Assembly: GCA_045546275.1 (NCBI GenBank) | Contig: JAZQCM010000014.1 | Location: forward strand, 248,001-312,000 | Direction: 5' to 3' | Source of the DNA: RGIG1927 sp045546275 | GTDB lineage: Bacteria > Bacillota > Clostridia > UMGS1883 | DNA: 64,000 nucleotides | Shown: piece by piece, positions 24,155 to 34,236 of the stretch | Position numbering within the stretch: the stretch's first letter is position 1 | How the letters are laid out: each line of letters opens with the position of its first letter | The notes under the pieces: model-generated | What the model was told of the DNA's origin: nothing | What the model saw: only the letters and a program-made list of their open reading frames with translations | Databases searched by the model: none | Made by a program: the position numbers and the translations under genes

Positions 24155-25687
24155 ATGTGTATGTTTAAACATAGCATAACAATAAGCCTTATATTGCGCC
24201 TTTTTGCAATGCTTAAAAAGGGGTTTGATGAAAGCCTTTTCATAAACTCCATTTATGGTGTAATTGCATATCTCAGCGAAAAAGGAAAAGAGAGCTTTAT
24301 CCACAATTGGTTCACATCGGACACCTTTACCGATAAGTACTATAAAAGCTCCTTTTTCTATCGTGTGCTGAACAGCGTTTTTCAGTTTTTACTGGGATTG
24401 GTTAAAAAAATCCTTCTGTGGATTGAAAAGCTGGGCAATTATTCAATAACTGTAGCTTTAGTAAAAAAGGTGTTGAGCCTTAAATACATGAGTATCGATT
24501 GCGTGCTGGCAGTTTTTATTGGCATCATGTTTGCAGCACCTCACGAATTGTGGAACAATCTGTACGCATTTTTAGCGGCGTGCTTCTTTGCGGCATGGGT
24601 ATTTGTGTATATGGCACTTGGTAAAATTAAGGCTAAAACTATTTATCCTGTTGGTATTTGTATCGTAGGCTTTCTTGTTACAATCTGCTTGTCAACTGTG
24701 ACAGCTCTGGTAATTTCCGACGCTGTGAGAATAGCGCTGTTTTTAATAGCATCGGTATTTCTGGCGTATAGCGTGTATGCCTCTGTTGACACAAAGGAAA
24801 AGCTTATAAGATTTTTGAAAATAGTTCTTGTCTCTGTCACATTCACCGCAGTAATCGGCTTTGTGCAGAGAATTATGGGTATTGAGGTTGACCCCGAATT
24901 TGTTGACATGGCAACAAATGCAGGTATGCCGGGACGAGTGTTCTCAACCTTCTCAAACCCCAACAACTTTGCTGAACTGTTACTGCTTTTTATGCCGTTT
25001 TTCGTGCCTGTATTTCTTGCGGCAAAGAAAAAGTCTGAAAAGCTTATGGTTTTAGGAGCATTTGTAATTGTTTTGGGCGCCCTTTTAATGACCTATTCAC
25101 GTTCCTGCTGGGTAGGCTTTGCAATTGCGGCAATTGCTTTTGTAATCATGTATGACGTAAGGCTTCTTGTGCCCATGGCAATTGTTGTTTTGGTGGCAAT
25201 TCCCTTACTTCCCGAAACAATCATGAACCGTATTTTCACAATCGGTTCGCTTAAGGACTCCTCAAACTCCTACCGTTTGTATATCTGGGACAGCTGTTTA
25301 AGAATGATACGTGATTTTGGTGTCACAGGCTTAGGCTTAGGACCTTCCTCTTTCAGAACAGTGTACCCTTCCTATGCAGACCCCGTTGCAATCACAGCAC
25401 CTCACAGCCACATGCTTTACATGGAAATAATCCTGGAAATGGGTGTGCTGGGCTTTGTTACATTCTTTGGCTATATGTACTCTGTTATAAAGAAAACATT
25501 TTCAAAAATGCACCAAATGGACAATGTGTTAAAGAGCGTTGCCATTGCAGGCTTAAGTGCATTAATGGGCATTGCATTTGTTTGCTGTGCAGAGTATGTG
25601 TGGTTCTACCCCAGAGTAATGTTTGCATTCTGGATTGTGCCCGGAATTTTGCTTTCGGTGGCACGAATTTCAAAAAACGAACAATAA
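24155..25687 (+). CDS. O-antigen ligase-like membrane protein (Wzy/WaaL family)
   Basis: A 510-residue protein with about 11-12 membrane segments and a soluble N-terminal 80 residues. The region TFSNPNNFAELLLLFMPFF, MTYSRSCWVGFAIA and the long periplasmic loop ending VTGLGLGPSSFRTVYPSY ... APHSHMLYMEIILEMG (with the conserved H of the active loop) are the O-antigen ligase signature. It polymerises repeat units or ligates a finished chain outside the membrane. The ATG at 24155 has AAAGGAG only 4 bases upstream; the ATG at 24161 with 10-base spacing is an alternative two residues later. Fifth gene of the operon. Confidence 0.87.
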   Translation: MCMFKHSITISLILRLFAMLKKGFDESLFINSIYGVIAYLSEKGKESFIHNWFTSDTFTDKYYKSSFFYRVLNSVFQFLLGLVKKILLWIEKLGNYSITVALVKKVLSLKYMSIDCVLAVFIGIMFAAPHELWNNLYAFLAACFFAAWVFVYMALGKIKAKTIYPVGICIVGFLVTICLSTVTALVISDAVRIALFLIASVFLAYSVYASVDTKEKLIRFLKIVLVSVTFTAVIGFVQRIMGIEVDPEFVDMATNAGMPGRVFSTFSNPNNFAELLLLFMPFFVPVFLAAKKKSEKLMVLGAFVIVLGALLMTYSRSCWVGFAIAAIAFVIMYDVRLLVPMAIVVLVAIPLLPETIMNRIFTIGSLKDSSNSYRLYIWDSCLRMIRDFGVTGLGLGPSSFRTVYPSYADPVAITAPHSHMLYMEIILEMGVLGFVTFFGYMYSVIKKTFSKMHQMDNVLKSVAIAGLSALMGIAFVCCAEYVWFYPRVMFAFWIVPGILLSVARISKNEQ

Positions 25688-25708
25688 ACTAAGTTACGAG
25701 GTGAGATT

Positions 25709-27907
25709 ATGAAGGTTCTTCATCTCATTAGTGGCGGCGATAGCGGAGGAGCGAAAACACATTTGTTTTCGCTCCTTGACAAATTGACTAACATGGCATA
25801 TGTACGTGTCGGCTGTCTGATGGAGGGCGTGTTTTATAAAGAAATTCTTGAAAAGGATGTTGACAGCGTTCTTTTTAAGCAGAAAAACCGCTTTGATTTA
25901 TCTGTGGTTGATGACATTGTGAAAATGATAAACGATGAAAAGTTTGACGTTTTCCATGTGCATGGCGCAAGGGCAAACTTTGTGGCAGGCTTTGTTATGA
26001 AAAAAATTAACATCCCCACCGTTACCACCGTCCATAGCGACTATCTTTTAGACTTTGACCAGATAGTTAAAAAAATTGTTTTCACAAACTTAAATAAAAA
26101 TGCGTTGAAGAAAATCCCATACTATATTGCAGTATCTGACAATTTTAAGGATATGCTCATAGGTCGAAATTTCAGACCAAACGCCATCCACACCGTGTAT
26201 AACGGAATGGACTTTTCCCGTGTTCCCCAAAACCCCACCAAAAAAGAGGATTATGCAAAAAAGCACGGCTTTACCTACAACGAAAACACAGTTTATGTGG
26301 GTATTGCTGCAAGGTTTGACATTGTAAAAGGTGTTGACATTTTCATAAAGGCGGCAGGCGAGGTTTTGAAAAAGTGCAATAATGTTGAGTTCCTTATTGC
26401 AGGGGATGGTGTGGAAAAGGAAAGGCTTGTTTCTTTGGCAAATGAAACCGTAGCACCCGACAAAATCCGCTTTTTAGGCTTTGAAACCGACATGTACGGA
26501 TTTTTGAACACCATTGACATAAACTGCTTAACCTCACTTTGCGAAAGCTTTCCCTATTCAATGCTGGAGGGCGCTGCAATGGGTAAGCCTATGGTTGCAA
26601 GTAGAGTTGGCGGCATTCCGTCGCTTGTTGTTGAAGGCGAAACAGGAGCTTTATTTGAAAGCGGCAACTACATGGAAATGTGCGACAAGCTCCTTGAGCT
26701 TATCAACGACAAAAAAGCTGTTGAAGAAATGGGCGCAAATATTAAAGAAAGGGCAACCACCCTTTTCACAAACGAAAACTTTGCAAAAACTCACATTGAA
26801 ATTTATAATAATATAATAGAAGATTATCATTCTAAGAAGAAATACGACTTTGTAATTTCAGGCTATTACGGCTTTCACAACAACGGCGACGATGCCCTTT
26901 TAATGGCAATCACCGAGGATATAAAAAAAGAAAAGCCCAATGCCCGTATTGCAGTTTTGTCAAACCGCCCCAAGGAAACAAAGGAAATTTACCGTGTGGA
27001 TGCGGTAAGCAGGGTTAACATTTTCTCTGTTGTTAAAACCTTCAAAAAATCCAAGGTGCTTCTTTCTGGCGGTGGGTCACTTTTGCAGGACGAAACAAGC
27101 AGTAAAAGCCTTTGGTATTATCTTTTTGTTATAAAGCTTGCAAAAAAAATGGGGTTAAAGGTTATGCAGTTTGCAAACGGCTTTGGTCCTGTAAAGCGCA
27201 AGCTCAACAAAAAGCTTACGGCAAATGTTATAAATAAGTGCGTTGATTTAATCACCTTAAGGGACAACACCTCAAAAAAGGACATGCAAAGCATTGGAGT
27301 TGAAAAAGAGCTTTTTGTAACAAGCGACCCTGCAATGCTTTTAAAGGGAATAAACGAAAAAGAGCTTACTAAGCTCTTTGACAAAGAACAAATTCCCAAA
27401 GGTGACTACATTACAATTTCCGTCCGCAACTGGAAAAAGAATGCCCCGGGCTTTGAAAAAACCGTTGCCGATGCGGTGTTGGATTTTGCAACAAAGCACA
27501 ATTTAAACGTTGTGTTTGTTCCAATGCAGTACCCTCACGATTTGGAAATTTCAAAAACAATCGCAAAATTAATAGGGGACAAAGCCTTTGTTCCGAAAAA
27601 GCAGCTTTCCATCCGTGAAGCAATCGGTATTACAAAACAAAGTAAGCTCAATGTTGCAATGAGGCTTCACAGCATGATTTACTCTGTTTCGGCAAGTGTG
27701 AAAACAGTTGCCCTTTGCTACGACGTTAAGATTGACGGCTTTATGGACTACGTTAACCTTACCGAAAAGGTGAATGTGGAAACAGTTACAAAGGAACAGC
27801 TTTATTCATGCATGGAAAAAGCCTTTGAAAAGGAAATTTCCAACGACTATACATCCCTTCGTGAAAAAGCAAAAATTAATACAAAAAAAGCGATAGAATT
27901 GCTTTAA
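25709..27907 (+). CDS. csaB: Glycosyltransferase 4 - polysaccharide pyruvyl transferase (CsaB) fusion
   Basis: A 732-residue protein. Residues 1-365 are a GT4 glycosyltransferase (VLHLISGGDSGGAKTHLFSL at the start, AARFDIVKGVDIFIKAAG, and the nucleotide site CESFPYSMLEGAAMGKPMVAS). Residues about 375-732 are a CsaB-type pyruvyl transferase: ISGYYGFHNNGDDALLMAI, VLLSGGGSLLQDETS, KVMQFANGFGPV, VAMRLHSMIYS. CsaB uses phosphoenolpyruvate to add ketal pyruvate to N-acetylmannosamine of secondary cell-wall polymer. That pyruvate is what SLH domains bind; this window encodes an SLH protein at 41042. So the cluster probably makes the S-layer anchoring polymer. Last gene of the operon. Confidence 0.92.
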   Translation: MKVLHLISGGDSGGAKTHLFSLLDKLTNMAYVRVGCLMEGVFYKEILEKDVDSVLFKQKNRFDLSVVDDIVKMINDEKFDVFHVHGARANFVAGFVMKKINIPTVTTVHSDYLLDFDQIVKKIVFTNLNKNALKKIPYYIAVSDNFKDMLIGRNFRPNAIHTVYNGMDFSRVPQNPTKKEDYAKKHGFTYNENTVYVGIAARFDIVKGVDIFIKAAGEVLKKCNNVEFLIAGDGVEKERLVSLANETVAPDKIRFLGFETDMYGFLNTIDINCLTSLCESFPYSMLEGAAMGKPMVASRVGGIPSLVVEGETGALFESGNYMEMCDKLLELINDKKAVEEMGANIKERATTLFTNENFAKTHIEIYNNIIEDYHSKKKYDFVISGYYGFHNNGDDALLMAITEDIKKEKPNARIAVLSNRPKETKEIYRVDAVSRVNIFSVVKTFKKSKVLLSGGGSLLQDETSSKSLWYYLFVIKLAKKMGLKVMQFANGFGPVKRKLNKKLTANVINKCVDLITLRDNTSKKDMQSIGVEKELFVTSDPAMLLKGINEKELTKLFDKEQIPKGDYITISVRNWKKNAPGFEKTVADAVLDFATKHNLNVVFVPMQYPHDLEISKTIAKLIGDKAFVPKKQLSIREAIGITKQSKLNVAMRLHSMIYSVSASVKTVALCYDVKIDGFMDYVNLTEKVNVETVTKEQLYSCMEKAFEKEISNDYTSLREKAKINTKKAIELL

Positions 27908-27941
27908 AAACACGAGATTGCTTTTGCAATCTCGTGTTTTT
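27906..27941 (+). terminator. Terminator of the polysaccharide operon
   Basis: AAAAACACGAGATTGC - TTTT - GCAATCTCGTGTTTTT. Nearly the same hairpin occurs again at 34237-34276 on the far side of the next gene. Confidence 0.93.
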
Positions 27942-27967
27942 GTATGGGCGATAATCTGTGTGTAACG

Positions 27968-27996
27968 TTGACAAAATCAATAAATGATGATAGAAT
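27968..27996 (+). promoter_or_regulatory. Sigma-A promoter of the giant surface protein gene
   Basis: TTGACA (27968-27973), 17-bp spacer, TAGAAT (27991-27996), 30 bases before the TTG start. Confidence 0.75.
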
Positions 27997-28026
27997 TTCC
28001 TTAATTTGGTTAAGGAGGAGTTTTAT

Positions 28027-31000
28027 TTGAAAAAGGTATTATCAGTAATATTAATAATGGCGATTTTTGTTTCAATATTGCCTGTAACTATGTTTGCAGA
28101 AACAGCGATTGAAAATGAAACAGAGAGTACGGAGATTGCTTTTCAGGAAAATGAGCTGCCTGAAAATTACGGTAATGAAGTAATGATCGGTAACAGTTGC
28201 TACTATATTATGGACAACAGCTTGTACTGTTCAACCAATAATGCAAGACCTGCTGTTATTAACAATGATGTAAATTGGGTTATTGAAGAAAATGGAGAGG
28301 TTTATTATTCAAAAATAGACGGATTTAACACATACATTTATAAAGCAGGTAATAAAGATGAAATTATAAAAATTTTCTGTCCTGTTGACTGCTTTGATAT
28401 TGATGAAGACTGGGTGTACTACTCTTACGAGGGAGAAATCGTAAAAACAAATGTGATAAGCGGAGAAGAGTATGTAACAGAATGGGAGAATGAGAAGTTT
28501 TTTATAAAAAATAAAAAAATATACTCTATTGATACAAGTCAGATTGCAGAAACAATAGAAGATAATGAGATAATAGAAAATTTTAGTTATAACGGATTTG
28601 ATTTTGAGGCGTTTAGAAAAAATGCGCTTGAAAATTGGGTTAGTCCAGTAAGAGCAAATTATAATCCTTTGAATAGCGGAACCAAATTTGGAGCGTCAAG
28701 AGATGGCGGACGTCGTCATGCCGGAATAGATTATGTGCATTTGCACAATACGCCGGTTTATGCAATGGATAGTGGTGAGATTATCCAGTATTGTCCCAAT
28801 TTTTATGCAGGAACGGATGCTATTGGTGTCAAAAATGATAGCGGTGGAGTTCTTTTTTATTGCGAGATAAAACCTCATAAGACAAGTGGGCGCGTTGAAA
28901 AGGGCGAAGAAATAGGTAAGATGATCGCTAATAATCTTCATGGGTGGTCTATGCTTCATTTGCAGTTGTATGCAGGGACAGTTTCGGGATCATTGATGGG
29001 CAACTCTAAAAATGAGTATTTGTATTTGGATACTAAAAATTACAGAATGAGAGCAGATTTATTGAACCCGGAATTTTTACTAGCTTGCAAGGACCATGTT
29101 TGTAAATATGAGACTAAATATGTTGGTAGTATAGTGACTGCTGTAGGGGTATGTAAAATATGTGGACAGGAGTATAAATTCGAAATAGAAAATGAAGGAG
29201 AATTTCTTTATACGCTTTTGGACGATAAAAAAACCGTAAAAACATATGTAAGAGAAAAACCCTATCGTGATGCGAAACCAGTATCGAGCAAGGTCGTGGA
29301 CCAATACAAAGTTGTAGGATATGTTGAAAATGCATATGGAAACAAATGGTATGTTGTAGATTATACAGACGATGAAAAGCAAATGTGTTATAAAGCATAT
29401 GTTTATCATAAAGAAATTGAAGATAATTATAGGCTAGGGTCGTCAACTGTATATGCGAAAAAATATGATAATGGGAATTACTATGTTGATGCAGAGTCAT
29501 CAATTACAATAAATCCAACCCGATACCCTGTCGGTAATATAATAAAGGGTAATTCGTATAACTTAACGGGAACAATATTATCAGAGTACCCGCTAAAAAA
29601 GGTTGTTGGTGAAATTATAAATTCAGAAGGAAAAGTATGTGCCAGTGGTAAAAGTGACATAGATGTGACATCTTATTTCTTTAGTATTGAAGATTCCAAG
29701 GTGAATTACGATTTAAAATTCGGATACCTTCCTGTTGGAAAATATTGTTTGAGATATACAGTGACAGACTTGTCGGGAACCGAACCAAAACAATGGGTAT
29801 CGCCTGATTTTTATGTAGTCAGCAAAAGTGAACCACAGTGTCCTGTTCCGGATGTTTTGGTACAAAGTATACAAGAAGGACAACGTGTTACTGTAAGTAC
29901 TAATCGCGATACTTTGGGTATTCACGCTTGGACGAACACGTTAGGGGATTTTGATGGAAAAGGCTCTATCACTATTGATTTTACAACTCCGGGAAATCAT
30001 GTTTTAGATGCCTGGACATATTCCGGGAACATAGCCAGTGCTAAAACACAAAAAACTATACATGTGGCACAGGCACAACTCCCATATATAAGTGAAGCTA
30101 CATATACCGACAGTAATGTTATGGTTACAATTTCAGGTGAAGGTGAAATACATTATACAACTGATGGTTCTACGCCTACAGAATGGAGCACTAAATACAC
30201 AGGACCCATATACCTCGATACAAATGCTACAATTAAAGCAATTGCAGTGTCGTATGGTTGTGTCAATAGCGGTGTGAGCGAAAAATATATTAAGATTTCA
30301 GCACCGGAGGCACCCCAAATCAAGCTTAAAACAGCAGATAAGGTTGCTCAGGGTAAGACGGTGAGCGTTTCGTGGAATTCGGTTGAAAAAGCAAGCATTT
30401 ACAAGGCTTATTTGTTGAAAAATGATGAGATTGTAAGTGAAATTGAAACAACAGGCTTGTCAACAACCTTTGCTCTCAGCGAAAAAAATGACAATGAGAA
30501 CATTGAATATGAAATAAAGGTTATTGCAACAAATTTTGTAGGCGACAGTAATTACAGTAATAGTGTGTCAGTCACCGCAATGCATCCTGTTGAGGTAACA
30601 ATAAAGGATAAGGTTATACGTGAAAATGATATAACTGATGCCACAGTTCAACAGATTCAACAAAATGTCTACAATCATGATGGCGAAAATGGGCAGATAA
30701 TTGAGGGAAATGTGATTTCTGTGCAAAAGGTTGATTGGGGAACAAAGCCTTCTAAGCCTGCAACGCCTTCCAAAAAAGGCTTTACTTTTGCGGGCTATAG
30801 TGACGAGCTGTATTATCCGGCAAAAGAAAATGTAACGGTTTATGCATTGTATGAAGTGAATTATTATACGGTAGCATTTTATGACACAATCAACGGAAAA
30901 CGTGCAGGAAGTGCATTAGACTCTAAAATGTATATGTACACGGATTGTGCATACGATCCGGAAAGCTATCAGACGCCCCAAGGCTATAAATTCAGCGGGT

Positions 31001-34000
31001 GGAGCATAGATGCAACTCAAAGTGAGTGTTACGATTACGGCTATATTACAGGAGATATGGTTCTTGATGCTGTGTATATGTGGGAAAATGAAGCCTTGCC
31101 TGTGTATGTAAGAATTGACGGTATCATAAGAAATAACCGTTCTTACACTGTGAATATAAGCTTGAAGAATGCACCTGTGACAAAGCCGGAAGGCGTACAA
31201 GGACGAATTGTTGCAGCACTTTATACCGAAAAAGGAAAAAATGTTTACACGCAGATACATGATCTTGATTCTGAATTTTTAGAAAAAACTCACGAATGGG
31301 ATCATACTGAGAGTATAACATTAGATTACACAAATAGTATTTCTTACGCATCTGTTTATGTTGTGGGTGTGAATAAGGGGAAAACCGGTGGTGCATTGTC
31401 AAAAGCAGAAACCTGTTATGATATAACTTACGGAGAAGACAGCAAGTTTTGGACTGCTTGGAGTCAGTGGCAAACTGAAGAGGTTGTAGAATCCGAAGAA
31501 GTTCAGGTTGAACTCAAGACAGAATACAGGTACAGAGATAAAGAAACAACAACAACCGATTATACAAAAACTCTTGAAGGTTGGAATTATTCACATTCTG
31601 ATGAATACACGACAGGCCCGCATTACAATGGCGCAACATTGGTTAATCCGGAAGATAGCGAATTAAGAAGAAGAGTTGTGGAAGCTTATTGGGTAAGCGA
31701 AGGGCATACGCAGTGGAATTTCCACAGGTATTGGGGATTGTCGGCTAAAGGTAATTACTATGTGTGCCCATATAAGTCAGGCATTTGTGTTAATTTTGAA
31801 GAAACCGGATGGATTGACTATGCACTTCCTTGGGAAAGCGTAGATTACTTTGGCGGTGTTGGTTACGATGCGTATGCACCGGAAGGAACTCCCTTTGACA
31901 CCCGCGGTGGCACAACATATTATTTGCGCGGAGAAGGGTATGGTTACAGATGGTTGGATACGAGTCATACAGAGTATAAATATTGGGACACAACCTTCAC
32001 ACATCATTTTTGGAAGATGTCGGAGTATAGTGAGTGGGGTGAGTATCCGGGAACAAAAGACGGTAGAGAAATAGAGGAAAGAACGTTATATCGATACAGA
32101 ACGGTTACGGACAGCGCACATGATTTGCAAGAAGAAATTGTTTACACTTATGAAAACACCGGAGTTTTGGAAAACATTACAGATGACCTTGAAGGCAAGA
32201 TCGCAACTGTTATGATTTACAAAAAGACCAATACAGACCCTACAGAAGAACAGCTTGAATATGTAGGGCAGATAGAAATCGGTGAATGCAATACGTGGAC
32301 TATTTCAAAGGCTTATACAAAGGAAGAACCCCACTATCAGAAAACAGGCGACTTTGTTGTTGCTCTTGCATTGGAGGGCGGGCAAAAGCTTGTTAATATT
32401 GATTATATTAAAGCAGAGCTTCCTAAATATAAGGTTAACTTCTATAACAATGGTGTATTACATAATAGTGTTTTAGTAGAAGAAGGTAAATCAGTTGATT
32501 TAAGTCAAATAAAAAATCCTCAGGCAACTGGGAAGCGCTTTGTAAAATGGAATAAATCCGTTGTTGATGTAAAGAGCAACATAAATGTCGATGCGGTGTT
32601 TGAGACAGAAAAAGTAACTATTGTTTTCGTAGATCACGAAAATGAAACCGTTGAAATACGTGAAATGAACTACGGTGAAGAGATTTCGTTCCCAAAAACA
32701 GACAATGTTATTGGGAAAACATTTACAAAGTGGCAAATGGTTGACGATACGCTGTTTTCGGCATATACACCAATTGGTACACCATTTGATACAAGAGATG
32801 AAAGCTTTTACTACAATGAAAAAACAAGGGTTATAACTGATGCTGAGTATGCTGAGAAGAGAAGTAAATACGCAATCGAAAGCACAGCCTTTGTTGCAAA
32901 ATGGAACAATGATACGTACAAAGTTCAATTTGTTGACCTTGAAGACAACGTTGTAAGTGAGCAAGAGGTTGACCATGGTAAAGCGGCAACACTTCCGGAA
33001 TTTGTTGAAAAACATGGCGTGATTTATACCTGGGATTTAACGGGTAACACTTGGTGGAATGTAACAAGTGATATGACGATTTATCCATACATTCCGCAAA
33101 CGGTTAATGTGGCAGCACCGACAATTAATGTTTCTACGGACGATGTTGGAGGTACGTTCTATGCAGAACTTGAATCATCAGAAAATAGTAGTAAAATATA
33201 CTACTCATATGGTATTGAAATAACGCAGAAGATGGCACAAGAAATTGCAGAATCTCGGATGATGGGTTCTGAAATAGAGTCAAACAGCATTGAACAACAA
33301 TATTTTGCTGATGAGGACATGGTTGTTAGCTCAACTGAAGAAATGGATAGTGAAGAATTTGTTGGTGAAGGTATCAACGATTTTGTAAATGAGTATACAG
33401 AACCTATTGAAATAACTGAAGGAACTACCGTATACGCTTTTGCTGTAGATTTAGATGAAAATATTAGTCCTATTTCAGTATTCAATTTTGGGTATTATGA
33501 AAGCATCGGTGGTATTTTAGAATTTGAAGCACCAATTGATCTTGAATCTCCTGTAATCATAATCCCTGATGTTGGATTAAAACCGGGAGAAGTAGCAACT
33601 GTACCTATTACAATTAAAAACAACCCCGGCATTACGGGATTGTCCATTACAATAGGCTATGACAGAAACAACCTTCTTTTATCAGGTGTTAAAAATGGCG
33701 ATGTATTTGCAGAGAATGATGATTTTACAGAAGACATTCTAGGTGACGGAACATGTAAGTTTACATGGAGTGCTGAAAACACAATAACAACAGATGGAAC
33801 TCTTCTTGAGTTGACATTTGTTGGGGGAGATACAGAGGGCACATATGATGTTATCGCATGTGTTGACGAAGTAGCTGTATCCGGTGAGGATGACAATCCA
33901 TTTGCAGTTGTGGATGGCTCCATTTTGGTGAAAGACAATGTTACGGATTATACTGTATTAAAGCTCACAGGCGATGTTTGCGATGGAAAATTCTATGCGG

Positions 34001-34230
34001 AGACAGAGGTTCGGAAGAATTCAACCCGTAGCAACAAAGATACGATTATAATTGCGACCTATAAGGATGGTAGTATGATTGATATGATTTCTATGAAAGC
34101 CGAAATGAAAGAGGGCGAAACTGTTTCTTTCGGAGGATTTATAGAAGGGCGCGATGGCGCTACAATCAAAGCGTTTGTAGTCGAAAGTATCCAAGGAATA
34201 AAGAGCCTCAGCAATGTTTTAACAAAGTAA
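28027..34230 (+). CDS. Giant secreted multidomain protein with M23-like and cohesin-like domains
   Basis: A 2067-residue exported protein. TTG start at 28027 with AAGGAGGAG 6 bases upstream; the signal peptide ends TMFAE. Order: N-terminal beta-propeller-like region (about 40-180); M23/LytM-like domain (about 210-350) with HAGID (H231, D235) and SMLHLQ (H311), where the first His of the usual HxH is Met 309; Cys pairs (ACKDHVC, VCKICG); SH3-like (about 393-465); chitobiase-like IHYTTDGSTPTEW (about 703-756); fibronectin III (about 758-851); InlB/Listeria-Bacteroides-type repeats (about 900-1018, 1468-1690); a Trp/Tyr-rich region (about 1140-1370); and a cohesin-like domain (about 1841-1972: PGEVATVPITIKNNPGI). 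No SLH or sortase motif. More AT-rich than neighbours. Confidence 0.85.
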   Translation: MKKVLSVILIMAIFVSILPVTMFAETAIENETESTEIAFQENELPENYGNEVMIGNSCYYIMDNSLYCSTNNARPAVINNDVNWVIEENGEVYYSKIDGFNTYIYKAGNKDEIIKIFCPVDCFDIDEDWVYYSYEGEIVKTNVISGEEYVTEWENEKFFIKNKKIYSIDTSQIAETIEDNEIIENFSYNGFDFEAFRKNALENWVSPVRANYNPLNSGTKFGASRDGGRRHAGIDYVHLHNTPVYAMDSGEIIQYCPNFYAGTDAIGVKNDSGGVLFYCEIKPHKTSGRVEKGEEIGKMIANNLHGWSMLHLQLYAGTVSGSLMGNSKNEYLYLDTKNYRMRADLLNPEFLLACKDHVCKYETKYVGSIVTAVGVCKICGQEYKFEIENEGEFLYTLLDDKKTVKTYVREKPYRDAKPVSSKVVDQYKVVGYVENAYGNKWYVVDYTDDEKQMCYKAYVYHKEIEDNYRLGSSTVYAKKYDNGNYYVDAESSITINPTRYPVGNIIKGNSYNLTGTILSEYPLKKVVGEIINSEGKVCASGKSDIDVTSYFFSIEDSKVNYDLKFGYLPVGKYCLRYTVTDLSGTEPKQWVSPDFYVVSKSEPQCPVPDVLVQSIQEGQRVTVSTNRDTLGIHAWTNTLGDFDGKGSITIDFTTPGNHVLDAWTYSGNIASAKTQKTIHVAQAQLPYISEATYTDSNVMVTISGEGEIHYTTDGSTPTEWSTKYTGPIYLDTNATIKAIAVSYGCVNSGVSEKYIKISAPEAPQIKLKTADKVAQGKTVSVSWNSVEKASIYKAYLLKNDEIVSEIETTGLSTTFALSEKNDNENIEYEIKVIATNFVGDSNYSNSVSVTAMHPVEVTIKDKVIRENDITDATVQQIQQNVYNHDGENGQIIEGNVISVQKVDWGTKPSKPATPSKKGFTFAGYSDELYYPAKENVTVYALYEVNYYTVAFYDTINGKRAGSALDSKMYMYTDCAYDPESYQTPQGYKFSGWSIDATQSECYDYGYITGDMVLDAVYMWENEALPVYVRIDGIIRNNRSYTVNISLKNAPVTKPEGVQGRIVAALYTEKGKNVYTQIHDLDSEFLEKTHEWDHTESITLDYTNSISYASVYVVGVNKGKTGGALSKAETCYDITYGEDSKFWTAWSQWQTEEVVESEEVQVELKTEYRYRDKETTTTDYTKTLEGWNYSHSDEYTTGPHYNGATLVNPEDSELRRRVVEAYWVSEGHTQWNFHRYWGLSAKGNYYVCPYKSGICVNFEETGWIDYALPWESVDYFGGVGYDAYAPEGTPFDTRGGTTYYLRGEGYGYRWLDTSHTEYKYWDTTFTHHFWKMSEYSEWGEYPGTKDGREIEERTLYRYRTVTDSAHDLQEEIVYTYENTGVLENITDDLEGKIATVMIYKKTNTDPTEEQLEYVGQIEIGECNTWTISKAYTKEEPHYQKTGDFVVALALEGGQKLVNIDYIKAELPKYKVNFYNNGVLHNSVLVEEGKSVDLSQIKNPQATGKRFVKWNKSVVDVKSNINVDAVFETEKVTIVFVDHENETVEIREMNYGEEISFPKTDNVIGKTFTKWQMVDDTLFSAYTPIGTPFDTRDESFYYNEKTRVITDAEYAEKRSKYAIESTAFVAKWNNDTYKVQFVDLEDNVVSEQEVDHGKAATLPEFVEKHGVIYTWDLTGNTWWNVTSDMTIYPYIPQTVNVAAPTINVSTDDVGGTFYAELESSENSSKIYYSYGIEITQKMAQEIAESRMMGSEIESNSIEQQYFADEDMVVSSTEEMDSEEFVGEGINDFVNEYTEPIEITEGTTVYAFAVDLDENISPISVFNFGYYESIGGILEFEAPIDLESPVIIIPDVGLKPGEVATVPITIKNNPGITGLSITIGYDRNNLLLSGVKNGDVFAENDDFTEDILGDGTCKFTWSAENTITTDGTLLELTFVGGDTEGTYDVIACVDEVAVSGEDDNPFAVVDGSILVKDNVTDYTVLKLTGDVCDGKFYAETEVRKNSTRSNKDTIIIATYKDGSMIDMISMKAEMKEGETVSFGGFIEGRDGATIKAFVVESIQGIKSLSNVLTK

Positions 34231-34236
34231 ATAGTA

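Noticed and set aside
28027..34230. Cellulosomal scaffoldin
   Set aside because: Only one cohesin-like domain, no dockerin and no cellulose-binding module seen; the neighbours are not glycoside hydrolases.
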